Source of the DNA: Phocoena phocoena
Lineage: Eukaryota; Chordata; Mammalia; Artiodactyla; Phocoenidae
Direction: 5' to 3'
Length of the DNA: 64,000 nt
Assembly: GCF_963924675.1 (NCBI RefSeq)
Contig: NC_089236.1
Location: 28,419,319-28,483,318, forward strand
A model generated the notes under the pieces. The model had not been told where the DNA came from, made no database searches, and saw only the letters and a program-made list of their open reading frames with translations. Numbering within the stretch: the first letter of the stretch is position 1; each line of letters opens with the position of its first letter. Below are positions 1-13,440 of this stretch, piece after piece. Position numbers and translations under genes: made by a program.

Positions 1-2812
1 ACTCACAAGGACAAATAGATCATCTGAAAAAATCTGTGTCTATTAAAGAAATTAAATATAAATAATAACAATCTAAATCAGAAAGCACCAGGCCCCAATG
101 GTTTCACTGGTGGATTCCACCAAACACTAAAGAGCAAAAGATACACAATTTTCTATAATCTGTACCAGAAAGCAGAAGCAGAGGGAACACTTCCTAACTC
201 ATTTATAAGGTCAGCATTACTCTCATACCAAAACTAGACATTGCAAGAAAGGAAAACTATCTTATGATAGTAGGTGCAAAATTCTCAATAAAATATTAGC
301 AAATCAAATCCAACCATGTATAAAAATAAGTACACACTACAACCATGTGGTATTTTACCAAATATACAAGGCTAGTTCAACATTCAAAAATAAATTAATG
401 CAATATATTATATCAATAGGCTCAGAAGAAAAGTCATATGGTTACATCAGTAGATACAGAAAAAACATTTGACAAAATCTAATGCCCATTCTTGGTTTTA
501 AAATCTCAGCAAACTGGTAATAGAAGCAAATTTCCTCAAGTTTATAAAAATATCTACAAAAAATCAACTACTACATTATACTTAATGGTGATAAACTAGA
601 TGTTTTGTTGCTAAGCTCAGAAAAAAGGAAAGAATGTTTCCCTAACTACTTCTACTCAATATTTCAACACTGTAATAAAATTTCTATCTAATACATTAAG
701 AAAACAATAGGAAATATACATATACAGATTGTGAAGGAATAAATGAATCTGTCTTTATTCACAGATGTCATGATTGTCAATGGACAGAGTCCCAGATATT
801 TCACACACACACACAAATCTTCTTAAACTAATAAACCATTATAGCAAGGCTGCAGGACAAGAAGTTAATACAGAAAGATCAATTTCTTTCCTATATACAA
901 GCAGTGAACAACTGGCATTTGAAGTTAAAAGCACAACAACCTTTTAATTAACATCCTCAAAGTTGAAATTCTTAGATATAAATCTAATAATGTATTCTCA
1001 AAATATATATGAGGAAAACTATAAAACTGATGTCAAAACTCAAAAAACTAAATAATTAGAGATATTTCACAGTTAAGAGGTGTCCACAATTAAGATATTA
1101 GTTCTCCCCAAATTGATCTATAAATTCAAGGCAATCCCAGTCAAAATCTCAGCAAGTTTTACTTTGTGAATATCATTAAATTGATTCTAAAGTTTATATG
1201 GAAAATAAAAAGTCCCAAAATAAGAAATACAATATTAAAGGAGAAGAATAAAATTCAAGGACAGACACTACCTTACTTCAAGACATTATAAAGTTACAGT
1301 AATTGAGACAGTGTGCTTTTTGTGAAGACGTAGACAATCAGATCAATGGAATGGAATCGAGTACAGAAATACACCTACAAAAATATAGTCAATTGATTTT
1401 TGACAAATTAGTAATGGCATTTCAATAGAGAAAGGATAGTCTTTGCAACCAATGGTGCTAAAACAACTGGGCATCAAAATGCAAGAAAGTGAACTTAGAT
1501 GCAAATGTTACAATCTCAAAAAAAAAAAAACAAAAACAAAAAACCTCAAAGTGGATCATAGACCTAAATGTAAATGTAAAACTATAAAACTTCTAGAATA
1601 TAACATAGTAGACAATATAGATGAACTTGAGTTTGACAATGAGTTTTCAGTTTACATTGCTCTGTAAAGACACTGTTAAGAGAATGAAGACCAGCTACAG
1701 ACTGGAAGAAAATACTTTTAATGCATAGCTCTGAGAAAGTACTTGTATCCAAAATATACATGAACACTTAAAAATCAACAATAAGAAAACAAACAACCTA
1801 ATTAAAACATAGGCAAAGGATCTTAACAAACACCTCACCAAAGAAGATACATAGATGGCAAATAAGCCTACATGAATGCTCTCAATGTCATTATCATATA
1901 TATTAGGAAATAGCAAGTTAAACAATGAGATATCACTGCACTAAAATCCAAAACACTGACAATATCAAATGCTGTTGGAGAAATGGAGCAACAGGAAATC
2001 TCATCCCTTGCTTCTAAAGATACAAATAATAAAGCTACTTTAGAAGACAGTTCAACAGCTTCTCAGAAAAGGAAACATAGTCCTATTATAAAATCCAGCA
2101 ATCCACTCCTAGATAAATTTATGCAAATGTGTTAAAACTATGTCCACATGAAAACCTTCACACTGATATTTATAGCAGCTTTATACATATTAACCAAGAA
2201 TTGGAAGCAACTGAGATTTCCTTTTAAAGGTGAATGGATATAAACAAACTGTGGTAATCCATACAATGGAATATTATTCAATGATAAAGAATGAAGTAAT
2301 ATGTGGAGGAAGCTTAAATACATATTGTTAAGTAAAAGAAGCCAGTAAAAAAAAGGCTGTGGCCTTCTTGGGTGAGTCCAACTATATGACATTCACAAAA
2401 AGGCAAAACTATAGGGACAGTAAAAAGATAAGTGTTTGCTAAGAGTTATTTCTGGGTGGTGGTAGTAAATAAGGGTAGCACAGGGGTTTTTAGGGCAATA
2501 AATCTATTCTACATGGTACTTGTAATTATAGATACATAGCATTATGCTTTTGGTAAAACCGACAAAACTGTAAAATATAAGGAGCAAATTCTCATGTAAA
2601 GCATTAGCTTTAGGTAATAAGAAAACATCAATATTGTTTCATCAGTTGTAACAAATTCACCACAGCAATAGAAGATGTTAGTAATAGAGGAAACCAAGGG
2701 TGGAGAGAGGGAATGTGTCTGTGGTAACTTTTTGTACTTTCTCCTCAGTTTTACTGTAAAACCTAAAACTACTTTATAATATAGTCTATTATTTAAGAAA
2801 AAAAAAGTGGTA
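1..2812 (+). mobile_element. Old L1 LINE, ORF2 (RT) to 3' end, cut by window start
   Basis: The + strand reads as a decayed L1 ORF2. Near base 80 the reverse transcriptase signature can be read as KAPGPNGFTG, and priming-region and C-terminal ORF2 sequence follow in order. After about 2390 the sequence becomes L1-type 3'UTR and ends in an A-rich tail near 2800. Stops and frameshifts occur in all frames, so the longest open stretches (for example 1443-1667) are only scraps. The divergence suggests an old mammalian L1M-type copy rather than a recent cetacean one. The 5' part lies outside the window. The subfamily was not determined. Confidence 0.88.
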
Positions 2813-3159
2813 GAAGATTGACTTGAAAAATTTATTGAATGCCTAGTATAATCATAAATTAAAATTGGTCATTATAATTAATAAATAACTGGGAAATACT
2901 TTGAATTTAATAAATTAATTTTTTTCATTGTCTAAGTTATTCCTCTAAACAAATATCTTAAAAAAGGCATATATAGGGGGGGAAAAAAGGTATAAAAAGG
3001 AATACATTTTCAGCTCCATTTCACAGATAAGGAAAATGAAGGCTAAATTGGTCCTTGACAGAGAATAAGTCCTAGTTTAACTCTTTGATCAGAATTTAGG
3101 GCCAGAACAGAGCTTTTTATCTTTAGCCTCAAGCTTGAATACAGCAATATAGATTTATG
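2813..3159. other. AT-rich stretch, nothing recognised
   Basis: No open frame, repeat family or RNA gene is recognised here. A short piece near 3010-3045 (a cattcacagataaggaaa-like pattern) faintly resembles old MIR/LINE tails, but it is too short to call. Confidence 0.5.
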
Positions 3160-3625
3160 TCCTTGTGTAGGGGAGGAAAATTTGTCCTCTACCTTTTTAG
3201 TTTCTTTTGGGTGGTTTAATAATTAAATTGACATAAGACAGAGTAAAGGGGGAAAAATTTGATTTCATATGTACAGAATCCCCACACAGACATGAGAGGC
3301 TCCTAGACAGCCAGGCAACTGAGGCTTATATGCCATCCTGAACCTAGGGGAAAGGGGTAGGGGTCTGGGGCTTCAAAGGGAAGGAAGAAAATTCATAGGA
3401 ATAAGGGAAGAGCAAATATTTGGTAAACAAAGGTTTGTCAATATTTTCAGAGACAACAGGATACAGAGAGAACTTGGAACAAATAGGCCCTGCTGAGCTC
3501 CCCTCAGCTTACTACACCTAGCCCATTTGTGGTCATTTCTGGTGGTTGTTCTCTTCCTGGGCCAGGCTCTCTATATAAATTCCTTTAGGCAGTTAAAGAG
3601 AGGTAAAATTCTTCCAACTACCTTC
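3160..3625. repeat. LTR-like ancient interspersed repeat, family uncertain
   Basis: This segment is less AT-rich than its neighbours. It runs through a direct-priming-like phrase (agacagagtaaaggggg), a purine-rich middle and a GC-richer right part containing tggtggttgttctcttcctg. The composition and the order of phrases resemble a solo LTR of an old endogenous retrovirus seen across placental mammals, but I cannot assign a family and both ends are approximate. There is no coding content. An unrelated unnamed medium-reiteration repeat is the alternative. Confidence 0.45.
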
Positions 3626-6600
3626 TTAATAATGAAAATAAGGAAAGTTTTAGTGAAATCTTAAACAGTTAAAATTAAAAATAATATTCAAAAATCTTTT
3701 CTTGATAACCAAATTTTTGTTGTAGTTGTTTGTTTGCTTGGTGTTGCGGGGATAAATTTGAATTACAAAAGAAACAAAGTCCCATTGTCCTTACATGTCT
3801 AGGAAAAGTTAATATATAATGAATGTGATAAATTATAGAAATTGTTTAAAAAACCCATAACTTAATTACTAAAACACCCAAGTACCAATTTATCAACTGT
3901 GAAATCAAATAATAAAATAGAAATTGTTTTCTTTGTGCCATATTTTATTCAGAGTAAAGTTGTAAATATAAATGTAACTATTATAACTATTGTGTTAATA
4001 ATTTTAAATAAAGTCAAATCAAAGAAGAAATACCTGAAGTAGCATACACCAACCAAATAGAAATTATAACAAATAGCTTCATGTCAGGACTCCAGTGCTG
4101 AAATGATTTTAAATTAGAACAGAACAGTTTTTGGACATGTTGCTCATTTAACATTTTTAGGATCTGTCTATAAGATCACTTTTGGTATTAAACAGCTTAT
4201 TTATTTTGATTAGAATGGAAACCTCCCAATGAAACACTGAAACAGAGGCCAAAAATAACACTTGATTAACCAAATGCCCAGCAATCTATTGCATATTATT
4301 GAGGATTAAATGGGAAAACAAAGAAACACCTGAAAATATCAATGTCACTTGCAGTTTCCATATGCACCCTTTAAAAATAACCATTCTACAAAGGTTGTGA
4401 AGCTTTAGATACAATTAACTGACTAGGGACACTCTTTGTAGCTTTTTATATAGTGCATGCATGATAGAAATTGCAAGTTTTCTATTCTCATCATGAAATA
4501 AACTTTCTAAGTAAGTCCTTCTGTGTTGATCAAATATCTAATGAGGAAATATATCTTGTTGTTTGACATTAGAGAGAAGATGGTTGCTTATAGATAGCTC
4601 TCATGAAGACTAACTTTCTTTGGTAGGATATGTACATAGTCAACTCAAAGTAAGAGCTTTAAATATACTTGTTATTTTATTCCCCAAAGCCATATATTGT
4701 GTGATTATGTACCCAAACAAGTATAAGTCTAAAACAAATTTGGACTTTCAGAAAAAAGATTATGTACACTGTATAATTTAAATCAATGGCTTAATTCAAC
4801 AGAGCAATGTTGAGGATGGACATCAGATTTGCTACAGAATGTGGAAGTAATCATAAATCCTGTAGTTAATGTACCAAAACATTTAAGCAAAAATAAACGT
4901 CATAAATAAATCTAGACTCTCAAGCAAATCCCATCACTTTTGTTAAGAAGGAAAGCATGAGAAAACAGATAATAAGTCATGTCTCTCTGTTGTCATCAGT
5001 ATCGTGGTCCTGAAATGTAAGAGAAGCCCAATTCTGTAGGTATTAAAATAGAAAAAAAAAGTATTGCTTTTTTTACAATCCAGTTTTACATAAAATAAAA
5101 TCTATGGTATAAACCTAGGTCAACCTGCACAAGTTCTGCATAATTATAAGTGGTAAAGGGACGTGAAAGTATCTTCAATTGATACTTTTATTGTTTTTAA
5201 GCAATATAACTCTTTATAAATTAGCTGTTCTGATATATCTTATAGGACTAATTCACTAACCTAAAGAGTAACTAAAAAAGTATCATGGGGGAGAAAACAA
5301 ACAAAACAAAATGAAACACAGAACAGATATCGATGTAGCAAAAAAAAAATTTTTTTTCCCAGAAATACAAGACAGTAAAATTAAAAAGTTTTTTACGTAA
5401 ACTTGAACTTATACTTCCTCTTCATATTTATCATCTTTTAATATCACTATAAGTATGTTGAGACTCTCAGATGAAAAGTGACATGCAATTTTTGAGAACA
5501 TTACAATATTCATTGAAACTAATCAATCCATTTATAGAAAGTTTCTATTCTTTTCTCACTAGATATGTTTTGAGTATTTATATTTCTTTTTACAAATGAA
5601 AATTGTCCATCAAATACTCTCTAATATAAAGAGATAGTGCACCATTATCCCTGTTCTGATCAACATCTTTCCTCTAAACAATAGAATTTTGGTTATTTAT
5701 ATACTTATATTTCTTTGATTGTGTTTAACCATTTTATTCTCATGTTTGGACCCAGATTTACCTGGCTATCCTCATTTTATGATTATTGTCCCATCTAGGT
5801 ACTGCTAATAAATTATCTGTTCACGAAACACACAAAAACTTCATACACTTTTATAATAGCACTCAGTATAGTTTTCAAAATAATTATACATGCATCTATA
5901 CACTAATATTAAACTTTAAGCTCTTCTAGAAATAAATACTTCTTAATCATTTTTTATCCTCAAGCTCAAGATTAATTACTTACTTAAATGCTGAATTGCT
6001 AAAGTTTTTTGCTTTTATATATGTGAAAATTTATTAGATCAAAACCACTTTTTTGCTTAACTAGCTCTCTAACTTTCCATAGATTAGAGACAAACAAAAA
6101 CAGTAGCATTAAAACTATTTTAATTTGAACAAAATATTTATATTTCCAGGTCAGGTCTATGATTTGCCAGTTGCTTTCACATGATAACTCATTCTTGACT
6201 TCTTTGCTTTTTGCAGGTAACTTTAGGCTTCTTAAACTTCTGATCTTTATGGTAAAGGTAGTTTCTGATTCTTTTCTTTCCATTTGCTTTCTTCCTTTTT
6301 TCTCTTTCTCATAATATTTCTCTTCCCTCCTTTTTTTGGTCATTGTAGGAGTTTCTCCAAAGCTTTATTCTAAAACTTTAAAAAAGTGATTTTCCAAAGG
6401 TTTCTTTATGTAATATACTGGCTACCTTAAAGGGGAATGAAAACTGCTAACACCTTTTGAAAATCTTAATGATGATAATAATATATTTATGGGAATTCAA
6501 ATTATGTAGTCTGAAGTCAAAAGGAAATATTTTAATAAGAAAAGAGAATGCTACTTCCAAATTCAAAATTAATTTAAAACATGAAAAAAAATTTTGCTCT

Positions 6601-6774
6601 GAAATGTTCTGTCACTAATAGTCCATCAGCTACCTTCTGCCAATAAGAGATGGAATCAGAGCATCCTGAAGGGGAGATATTGAGGTGCTGTGTAATTTTC
6701 CAACCTCTTCTTGTGAGGAAGGACTAGATGTTTCTTTTTTACCTGAAATCAACTAAGGAGATGTTCACACGTAC
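3626..6774. other. Unmatched AT-rich intergenic/intronic DNA
   Basis: About 3.1 kb without a recognisable repeat or gene. Open frames are short and biased to Lys/Phe/Leu codons, as expected from AT-rich noncoding sequence. The one longer frame (5999-6343, - strand) is lysine-rich, has no domain and starts in A/T-rich DNA, so I do not call it. The part 4080-4400 is slightly more balanced in base composition and could be a conserved noncoding element, but nothing in the sequence proves it. Confidence 0.5.
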
Positions 6775-7784
6775 AATTCAGAGAGTTTGACAGAGGGCAG
6801 CTTTTAAGCCACAGAAATACCACAATAAAAATAAAAGGATTGCAATCATAAAAGTATATTCTGTCCAAAATGCTATTAAACTGGACATTGATAAGAAAAG
6901 GACACATGATAAATACACAAATATGTGGAAATTAAACAGCACATTCATAAATAATTGGTGTGTCAAAAGAAAGCACACACACACAAAGGAAAGCACAGGA
7001 GAAATTTGAAAATACTTTGTGATACATTAAAGGAAAGCATAACATACCAAAACACACCAGATGCAACTAAATAAGAGCTCAGTGGGAAATTTATACCTGT
7101 AGCTATCTATATTAAAAAATAAAAAATAAAGACCTCAAATCAATAACATAAACTTTCATCTTAAGAAACTAGAAGAATAGGAACAAATGAAACCTAAAAT
7201 ATACAGAAGGAAGAAAATAAAAACAATGAATGCAAATAAATGAATTAGAGAATAGGAAATCATTAGGGAAATTTAAAAAATCAAGAAAACTCAAATTATA
7301 AACATCATACATAAAAGATGAGTCATAATTACTGAATTCACAGAAATAAAGAGTAGTATAAGGAAATATAATGAACAATTTTATGCCAACACTATACATA
7401 AGCTATTTGAAATGGGAAAATTCCCCGAAGGAACCAAACTGCCAAAAATGATGTTATTTTAAAAAAGAAAAAAAAAAATCTTGAATGGATCTATAAAAAG
7501 TAAAGAGATAAAATTAGTAATTAAAACAACTGTCATAAAGAAAAGCTCAGGCGGAATTAATACTAACCATTCATAAACTCTAATAAAAAATAGAAAAGGA
7601 AGGAACACAGCATGTCTCATTCTGTGAGGCCATTATTATTCCGACATCAAACCAGACAAATGCATAACAAGAACACAGTGGAAACCAATATCCCTTATGA
7701 ATACAGATACAATGTCCCCTACTGCCAAATACTAGTAAACTAAAGCCGTATACAAAGATATTATACAAATTGACTGCATTGAGT

Positions 7785-8190
7785 AACATTATTTCCCAAC
7801 TTGGCTGTCGATGATACCCAGATATTTGGTCAAACATTATTCTAAATATTTCTATGAAGGTATTTTAAAAATGAGATTAACATTTAAATCTGTAAACTGT
7901 GAGTAGAGCAGATTAACCTCCATAATACAGATGGGCCTCATCCAATCAATTGAAGGCTTTAATAGAAAAAAGACTAACCTCCACTGAGGGATAGAGAATT
8001 ATGCCAACTGATTGCCTTCATACTCAAACTTCAGTTCTTGCCTGGGTCTCCAGCCTGCCAGCTTAATCTGTAAATTTTAGACTTGTCAGCCTCCAAAATC
8101 ACATGAACCAACTCCTTAGCATACATTTTTCCCTCCCTCTCTATATACATGCACACATCCTATTGATTCTGTTTTTCTGGAGAAGCATGG
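7785..8190 (+). repeat. LTR/MER-like repeat inserted in the L1
   Basis: This block interrupts L1 ORF2 sequence that continues on both sides. It contains the phrases gggcctcatccaatcaattg and, at the right end, cctattgattctgtttttct followed by ggaga. I associate these with a common mammalian medium-reiteration repeat that ends in a CTGGAGAA-type phrase. I cannot name the family with certainty. Ends are accurate to about 20 bp. It carries no coding sequence. Confidence 0.6.
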
Positions 8191-8380
8191 CAATGACCAA
8201 ATGGGATTTATCCTAGATATGCAAGGTAGTCTTAACACCCCAAAATCAATTTATATAATATATTGGTATAATAAAAAGCAGAAACCACATGATCAACTTA
8301 TACACAAAGAAGCATTTTATAAAATTCAGTACCAGCAAAGTAGTAATGAAATGGAACTCCTTCAACTGCATAAAGGACAT

Positions 8381-8404
8381 AAAAAAAAAAAAAAAAAAAA
8401 AAAA
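8381..8404 (+). repeat. A24 homopolymer inside L1 ORF2
   Basis: An uninterrupted run of 24 A in the middle of RT-coding sequence of the old L1. It is not at an element end, so it is not a tail of this L1. It may be slippage growth of a lysine-codon run or the tail of a vanished insertion. Confidence 0.9.
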
Positions 8405-8817
8405 CATCTAACAACATACTTAATGTGAAAGGTCAAAACTTTCCCCCAAAGATTACGAATAAGACAAAAATGTTCTCTCTTTAAACTTGTATTTAACTTT
8501 GTACTGAAGGTTCTAGTCAGGGCAATTAGACAAATAAAAAGAAGACATCCATATTAGAAAGGAAGAAGTAAAATTATCTCTATTTTTAGATGATAGATCT
8601 TATATAATGAAAATTATAAGCAATCCATGAAACTTACTAGAACTAATAAATTAGTTCGGTGAGCTTGTAGGATACAAAATCAATATACATAACCAATAGA
8701 CTTCTATCAGTAGTAATGAATAACTTGAAAATGAAATGAAGAAACAATTTTATTTACAATAGTATCAAAATAAAACATATTTGTGCTTTAAAGAACACCA
8801 TCAAGAAAGTGAGTGAA

Positions 8818-9021
8818 TGGGCTTCCTTTGTGGTGCAGTGGTTGGGAGTCCACCTGCCGATGCAGGGGACACGGGTTTGTGCTCTAGTCTGGGAGGATCC
8901 CGCATGCCACGGAGCGGCTAGGCCCATGAGCCATGGCCGCTGGGCCTGTGCATCCGGAGCCTGTGCTCCGCAACGGGAGAGGCCACAACGGTGAGAGGCC
9001 CGAGTACTGCAAAAAAAAAAA
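8818..9021 (+). mobile_element. CHR-type tRNA-derived SINE
   Basis: A complete SINE about 200 bp long. The head contains a Pol III A-box-like tggtgcagtgg (8831-8841). The B-box position (8873-8883) has lost its CG, reading ggtttgtgctc. The body carries the cetartiodactyl CHR signature gagccatggccgctgggcc and ends in an A-run from 9011. A 15-bp target-site duplication, aagaaagtgagtgaa, flanks it at 8803-8817 and 9022-9036, which shows insertion by the L1 machinery. It sits inside the older L1. It is not a functional tRNA gene. The B-box decay argues for an older copy than the one at 34241. Confidence 0.95.
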
Positions 9022-10119
9022 AAGAAAGTGAGTGAAAAGGATACCCAAAGAATGGAAGAAAAACATGTGCAAATTATATATGTGGTAATGGATGTGTATG
9101 TAGAATATAAAAGGAAGTCATACAGCTCAACAGTAGAAGTCCAATTAACCTTATTAAAAATTAGCAAAGAATTTGAATAGGCATTTCTCCTACGAATGTA
9201 TACAAATAACCAATAAGCAAACTAAAAGACGCTTAACATCATTAATCATTAGATAAATGAAAATCAAACCCTTGATAGTATATCACTCTGTGCCCACTAC
9301 ATGACTACAATCAAAAGTACAATGATAGGGGCAAGGATGTAGACAAATTGGAAATTTCATACATTGATGGTAGAACTGCAAATTAGTACTGCTACATTGG
9401 CAAAAATAGTTTGGCCATTCAACAAATTGTTGAACAGAGTTACCATATGACCCAGTGATTTAATTTCCAATTATACATCAAGACAAATTAAAATATATTT
9501 GCATACAAAACTTGTACGTGAATATTAATAACAGTCTTATTCAGAAAAGCCAGAGTGGGAACAATTCAAATGTCCATGAACTGATGAATGAATGAACAAT
9601 ATTCAATTGTATATACATTCAATGGAATATTAACTGGCAATAAAGACTTAGTAAAATACTAATACTATGACATGAATGAATCTTAAAAACATTTTGCCAA
9701 GTAAAAAAGCCAACTGCCCAACACCACACATTGTATGATTATATTTTTTATAAAATGTCCAGTGTTGCAGAATCCATAGAGACACAGATAGATTACAGAT
9801 TGCCAGAGGCTTGTGGTGGGGAACAGAACATGGTGAATGACTGTGAGCTCAATGGACTTTCTTTTGAGGGGGATAAAATGTTCTAAAATTAGATAGTGGA
9901 GATGTTTGTTTGTTAATATATTAAAATAACAGAACTGTATACTTTAAAAATGGAGATTATTATGATATGCAAACTCTTTTTCAATAAGGCTGTTGTGAAA
10001 AAAATAATTACAGGTTAGAGGTTGTGGCTGGAAATGCCTTTACCAGAAGACAGAGGAGAGTGGGATGTACTGGGAGTAAGCTACACTTCCATAGCAGCGG
10101 GACAAATTTCCTTCATTTG

Positions 10120-10350
10120 TGAGTGAGGCAGTGTAGCCAAACGATAAAAGGCACCTACCCTCCAAGTCAAACATCCTACATACAAACCCAACCCTGCTAT
10201 TTGTTAGTATCATAACATTGATCGGGTTTCCCCATTTATAAAATGGGGATATATTGTATTGTCGTGAACATTAAATGAACTAGAACATGTAAAGTGCTTC
10301 AGCAATGGCTGGCACATGATTGGTGGTAGCTATTGTTATTATCTTAACAG
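10120..10350 (+). repeat. MIR SINE
   Basis: The sequence follows the MIR consensus order: a tRNA-like head (gcagtgtagccaaacgataa), a core with tttccccatttataaaatgg, then the LINE2-like tail with catgtaaagtgcttcagcaa and ggctggcacatgattggtgg. Divergence is high, as expected for this pre-placental family. No target duplication is visible. Confidence 0.85.
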
Positions 10351-10923
10351 GCAGAGTATGTTTCAATAGAAACTATGATCCATTCCAGGATACCACTTTG
10401 CATTTAGTTATATTGTCCCCCTCATCTCCTTTGCTCTGTGACAGTTTCTCAGTCTTTCTTCATTTTTTGTGAACATGAATGTTTTGGTGAGTACTGGTCA
10501 GATATTCTGTAAAGTGCTCTCAATCTGAATTTTTCTCATATGTCTCACAATTAGATTAGAGTTATGAATATTGGGGAAGACTACCATGGAGGTGAAATTC
10601 CTTCTCTACATATCATATCAGGGTACATATGATAAAAATCTGACTTACAACTAATGATGTTATATTTGATCACTTGGTTAAGGTTTGACAGGCTTTTCTA
10701 TTCTACAGTTATTATTTCCTCCTATATATAATTTATTCTTTAGAAATCAGTCACTATTAGTTTAGCTCACCAAAAGGCTCTACCTCTTAGCGAGGGGCAT
10801 ACCTACATTTATTATTTGAAATTCTTGTATAAGAAAGATCTGTCCCTTATCACCTATGTATTTATATATTTATTTATATCAGTATGGAATTGTGCATATT
10901 TATTTTATATTTTATGTTAATTA
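10351..10923. other. AT-rich stretch, nothing recognised
   Basis: About 570 bp with no recognisable repeat, RNA gene or credible open frame. Confidence 0.5.
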
Positions 10924-11421
10924 TAGGAAGGATAATGGCTCCCCAAATAAGTCCAGGTCTTAATTCCTAGAACCTGTGAACGTTACTTTACATGACAAAA
11001 GAGACTTTGCAAACGTGGTTAAGGTTGAGTACCTTGAAAAGAAGTGATTATCCTGAATTATCTTGGTGAGCTTATTCTTCTCATACAAGTTCTTAAAAGT
11101 AGAGTACTTTTTCCTGACTGTGGTCAGAGGAAGATAAGACTTAGGAAGAATAGTCCCTGGAATGCAACACTGCTGGCTTTGAAAATGGAGGAAAGAGGCC
11201 ACTTGTCAAGGAAAGGGAATGACCTCAAAACTTTGGAAAAGTCAATGAAACAGATTTTCCCCTAGAGTCTCTGAAAATAATACAACCTTCCCAACACCTC
11301 AGTTTTCAGCCAATGAGCATTTTGTTGGACTTCTGACCCACAGAACTGTAAGATGATTTATGTTGTTTTAAGCCTCTAAATGTGTGTTATCACAGCATTC
11401 ATAGAAAACTAACAGAATGTA
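10924..11421 (+). mobile_element. MLT1-type MaLR solo LTR
   Basis: The left part reads ataatggctccccaaataag then aggtcttaattcctagaacc and gacaaaagagactttgcaaa. The right part reads gacttctgacccacagaact then gtaagatgatttatgttgtt and ends with a gaaaactaacag-type terminus. This is the order of an MLT1 long terminal repeat (MaLR/ERVL-related). It is a solo LTR with no internal region next to it. Two short opposing frames (10960-11202 on -, 11044-11265 on +) are chance frames within it. The precise subfamily is uncertain. Confidence 0.85.
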
Positions 11422-12229
11422 ATAACCCAACACTAGAAAATTTATTTTACTGCACAAATCGCTCAAGTTTTGGTCACTGGGAACCCTTTCATGTTGGTCC
11501 TCATATTCTCTTCACCTTTCCAACTCTGCTTATTGAGGAAATGTCCCGCTTTCTGGTACTACAAAATGCTCTAGATTCATCTTGCATTTTCCTTTCACCA
11601 GTACTAGAATCAGCCATTTTTCCATGAACCATAATCTGTTTACTGTAGGATAGTATTTAGAAAACAGGATCTGAGTTCTGGGTATTTTTGTTGCTGCTGG
11701 TGTGTCACTGCTTTTAGACAGTCTTAACAGACAGAAGTAGGAAATATATCTAAATATAAAAACACACTTACACACATATTTATAATTATCATGTCATCTA
11801 TATATCTGTGTGTATATTAAACTTAAGATTGATGTATAATGATATCTCTGACTTTACTGCACTTTGACAGTTTATTTGAATCTTCCTCTACTGCTTATTC
11901 CTAATGTTTTTTTTTTTTTCTTACAGTGAGAAAACTGTCTCTCATCATCCTCCATTTATTTCCTTTTCTCAACACTAATTCACAGACAGTACTTTCAGAA
12001 TTGTTAAATTCAACTCAGGTGAGAAAAATAAATTACCACCTAGAGTACAGAGTTCTGTTTGCCTTTGGCATTGGAATTTCCAGTCAAATCAACATTATTC
12101 CAAAGTTATACAGGTCAGCTTCTTTCCCACCATGTCTTTCAATGAGGTCATGTCATCAATGCATGAGAGAATTCTATTAATCTGTGATGGTATAGATTGC
12201 ATCATGTGATCCTCATTATCCTGTGTGCA
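11422..12229. other. Unmatched sequence with T-run
   Basis: No gene or named repeat recognised. A T-rich run at 11907-11919 is followed by cttacag, which looks like a polypyrimidine tract plus 3' splice site, but no exon-like open frame with domain content follows. The open frame 11926-12180 has no recognisable domain. Confidence 0.45.
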
Positions 12230-13440
12230 CTTTTAATTTTTATGTGTTAAACTACACTCTTTGTGATGAACAATTGTATGCTGTTTTAGAAATGTAGAGA
12301 AGTTATCAATTCATCACCCTAATAATTCCACTGTGTATTCCTTTTATAGACAATCAACTCTTCAGGGAAGTTCTGAATCTTTCTTTCATCTCTATAGTTT
12401 TGCTTCATCTAGAATACCATGTGAATGAAAACACAATATGTAACCTTTTGTATCTGGCTTCCTTCTGTTAGCAAATTGCATTTAAATTAAGACATATGGG
12501 TCTGTGAATTAATAGTTCAGTCCCTTTATATTTCTGAATAATATTCCATTGTATAGATATACTGTTTATTAATTTATTTGTTGAGGAATATCTTGATTGC
12601 TTCCAGTTTGTAATTATTATGCATAAAGCTGTTGTAAACAGTCATGTACAGGATTTCTGTTAACATAATTCCCAATATACTCTTGTTACATAAGAGTACA
12701 ATTGCTGGGTCATATAAGTCTATGTTCAAACTCATAAGATACTACCAAACTGTCTTCCAAAGAGGATGTGTCATTTTGCATTCCTATAGCCAGTAATGGT
12801 AATTTCTTTTGCTCTGCCTCTTCATCAGCATTTATTATTCTCTGTGTTTTGTATTTTAATCATTCAAATAGGTGAGTACTTGTCATCACAATGTGTTTTT
12901 AATTCACATTTCCTTAATGATAAATGATATTGAGCCTCTTTTACATACTTATTTGCCAATTATACATCTTTTTTAAAGAGTCTGTTCAGATGCTTTGCCC
13001 ACATTTTATTATTTTTCTTTTATTTTCTCATTGATTATTTTAGAGGGATCTTTATATATTGTGGATGAGTTATTTATCATATATGAAGTTCCAAATATTA
13101 TTTTGTGGTTTGTGACTTTGCTTTTATTTCTTTTAACAGTGTCTTTCTTAAGGCAAAGGTTTTATTTTAATTTTGTTATGTTGAATTGTTTATGTATTTT
13201 TGATAGCATTCATTTAAAAAAAATGTATTGGACTTTTAATATTACATCTAAAAATGGATCACTGAAGCTGTGGTCACATATATTCTCTCGTTTGTTTTTT
13301 TCTAAAAGTTCTATAGTGTTACATTTTACAATTTGTACTGTTCATTTTTTGGATATGGGCACACAAATGTTCCAGGATATTTTATTGAAACGATTATCCT
13401 TTTTCCATTGAATTGTCTTTGCACCTTTGCCTCTCACTTA
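12230..13440 (-). mobile_element. Old L1 LINE fragment, ORF2 3' region
   Basis: Read on the - strand this is decayed ORF2 C-terminal sequence. On the + strand the antisense hallmarks appear in order: aataatattccattgtatag (12538), then attgctgggtcatataagtc (12701), then the antisense of the region upstream. The + strand frame 12995-13411 is antisense L1 and not a protein. Both ends are diffuse. It is inactive and old (L1M type). Confidence 0.8.

Larger units (their letters stand above)
6775..10010 (+). mobile_element. Old L1 LINE (ORF2 to 3'UTR) with two later insertions
   Basis: From about 6880 the + strand encodes decayed L1 ORF2 just after the endonuclease domain (an NMWKLNN-type phrase near 6920). 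It continues through the linker to about 7785, resumes at about 8190 with the RT phrase GFILDMQ, and reaches ORF2 C-terminal sequence and a 3'UTR ending in A-rich sequence near 10000. The gap at 7785-8190 is an unrelated repeat, and 8818-9021 is a CHR SINE with target-site duplication, both inserted later. A run of 24 A at 8381-8404 interrupts the RT region. All frames are broken. It is an old, inactive copy. Confidence 0.85.

Noticed and set aside
5999..6343. Lysine-rich 114-aa - strand frame
   Set aside because: No domain, no homology I recognise, and composition expected from T-rich sequence read in antisense.
11907..12180. Polypyrimidine tract plus AG followed by an open frame, as a possible exon
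   Set aside because: No protein domain, no matching donor or neighbouring exon, and such tracts are frequent in AT-rich DNA.
12995..13411. 138-aa + strand hydrophobic frame as a membrane protein
   Set aside because: The sequence is antisense L1 ORF2; T-rich antisense DNA gives Phe/Leu-rich translations.
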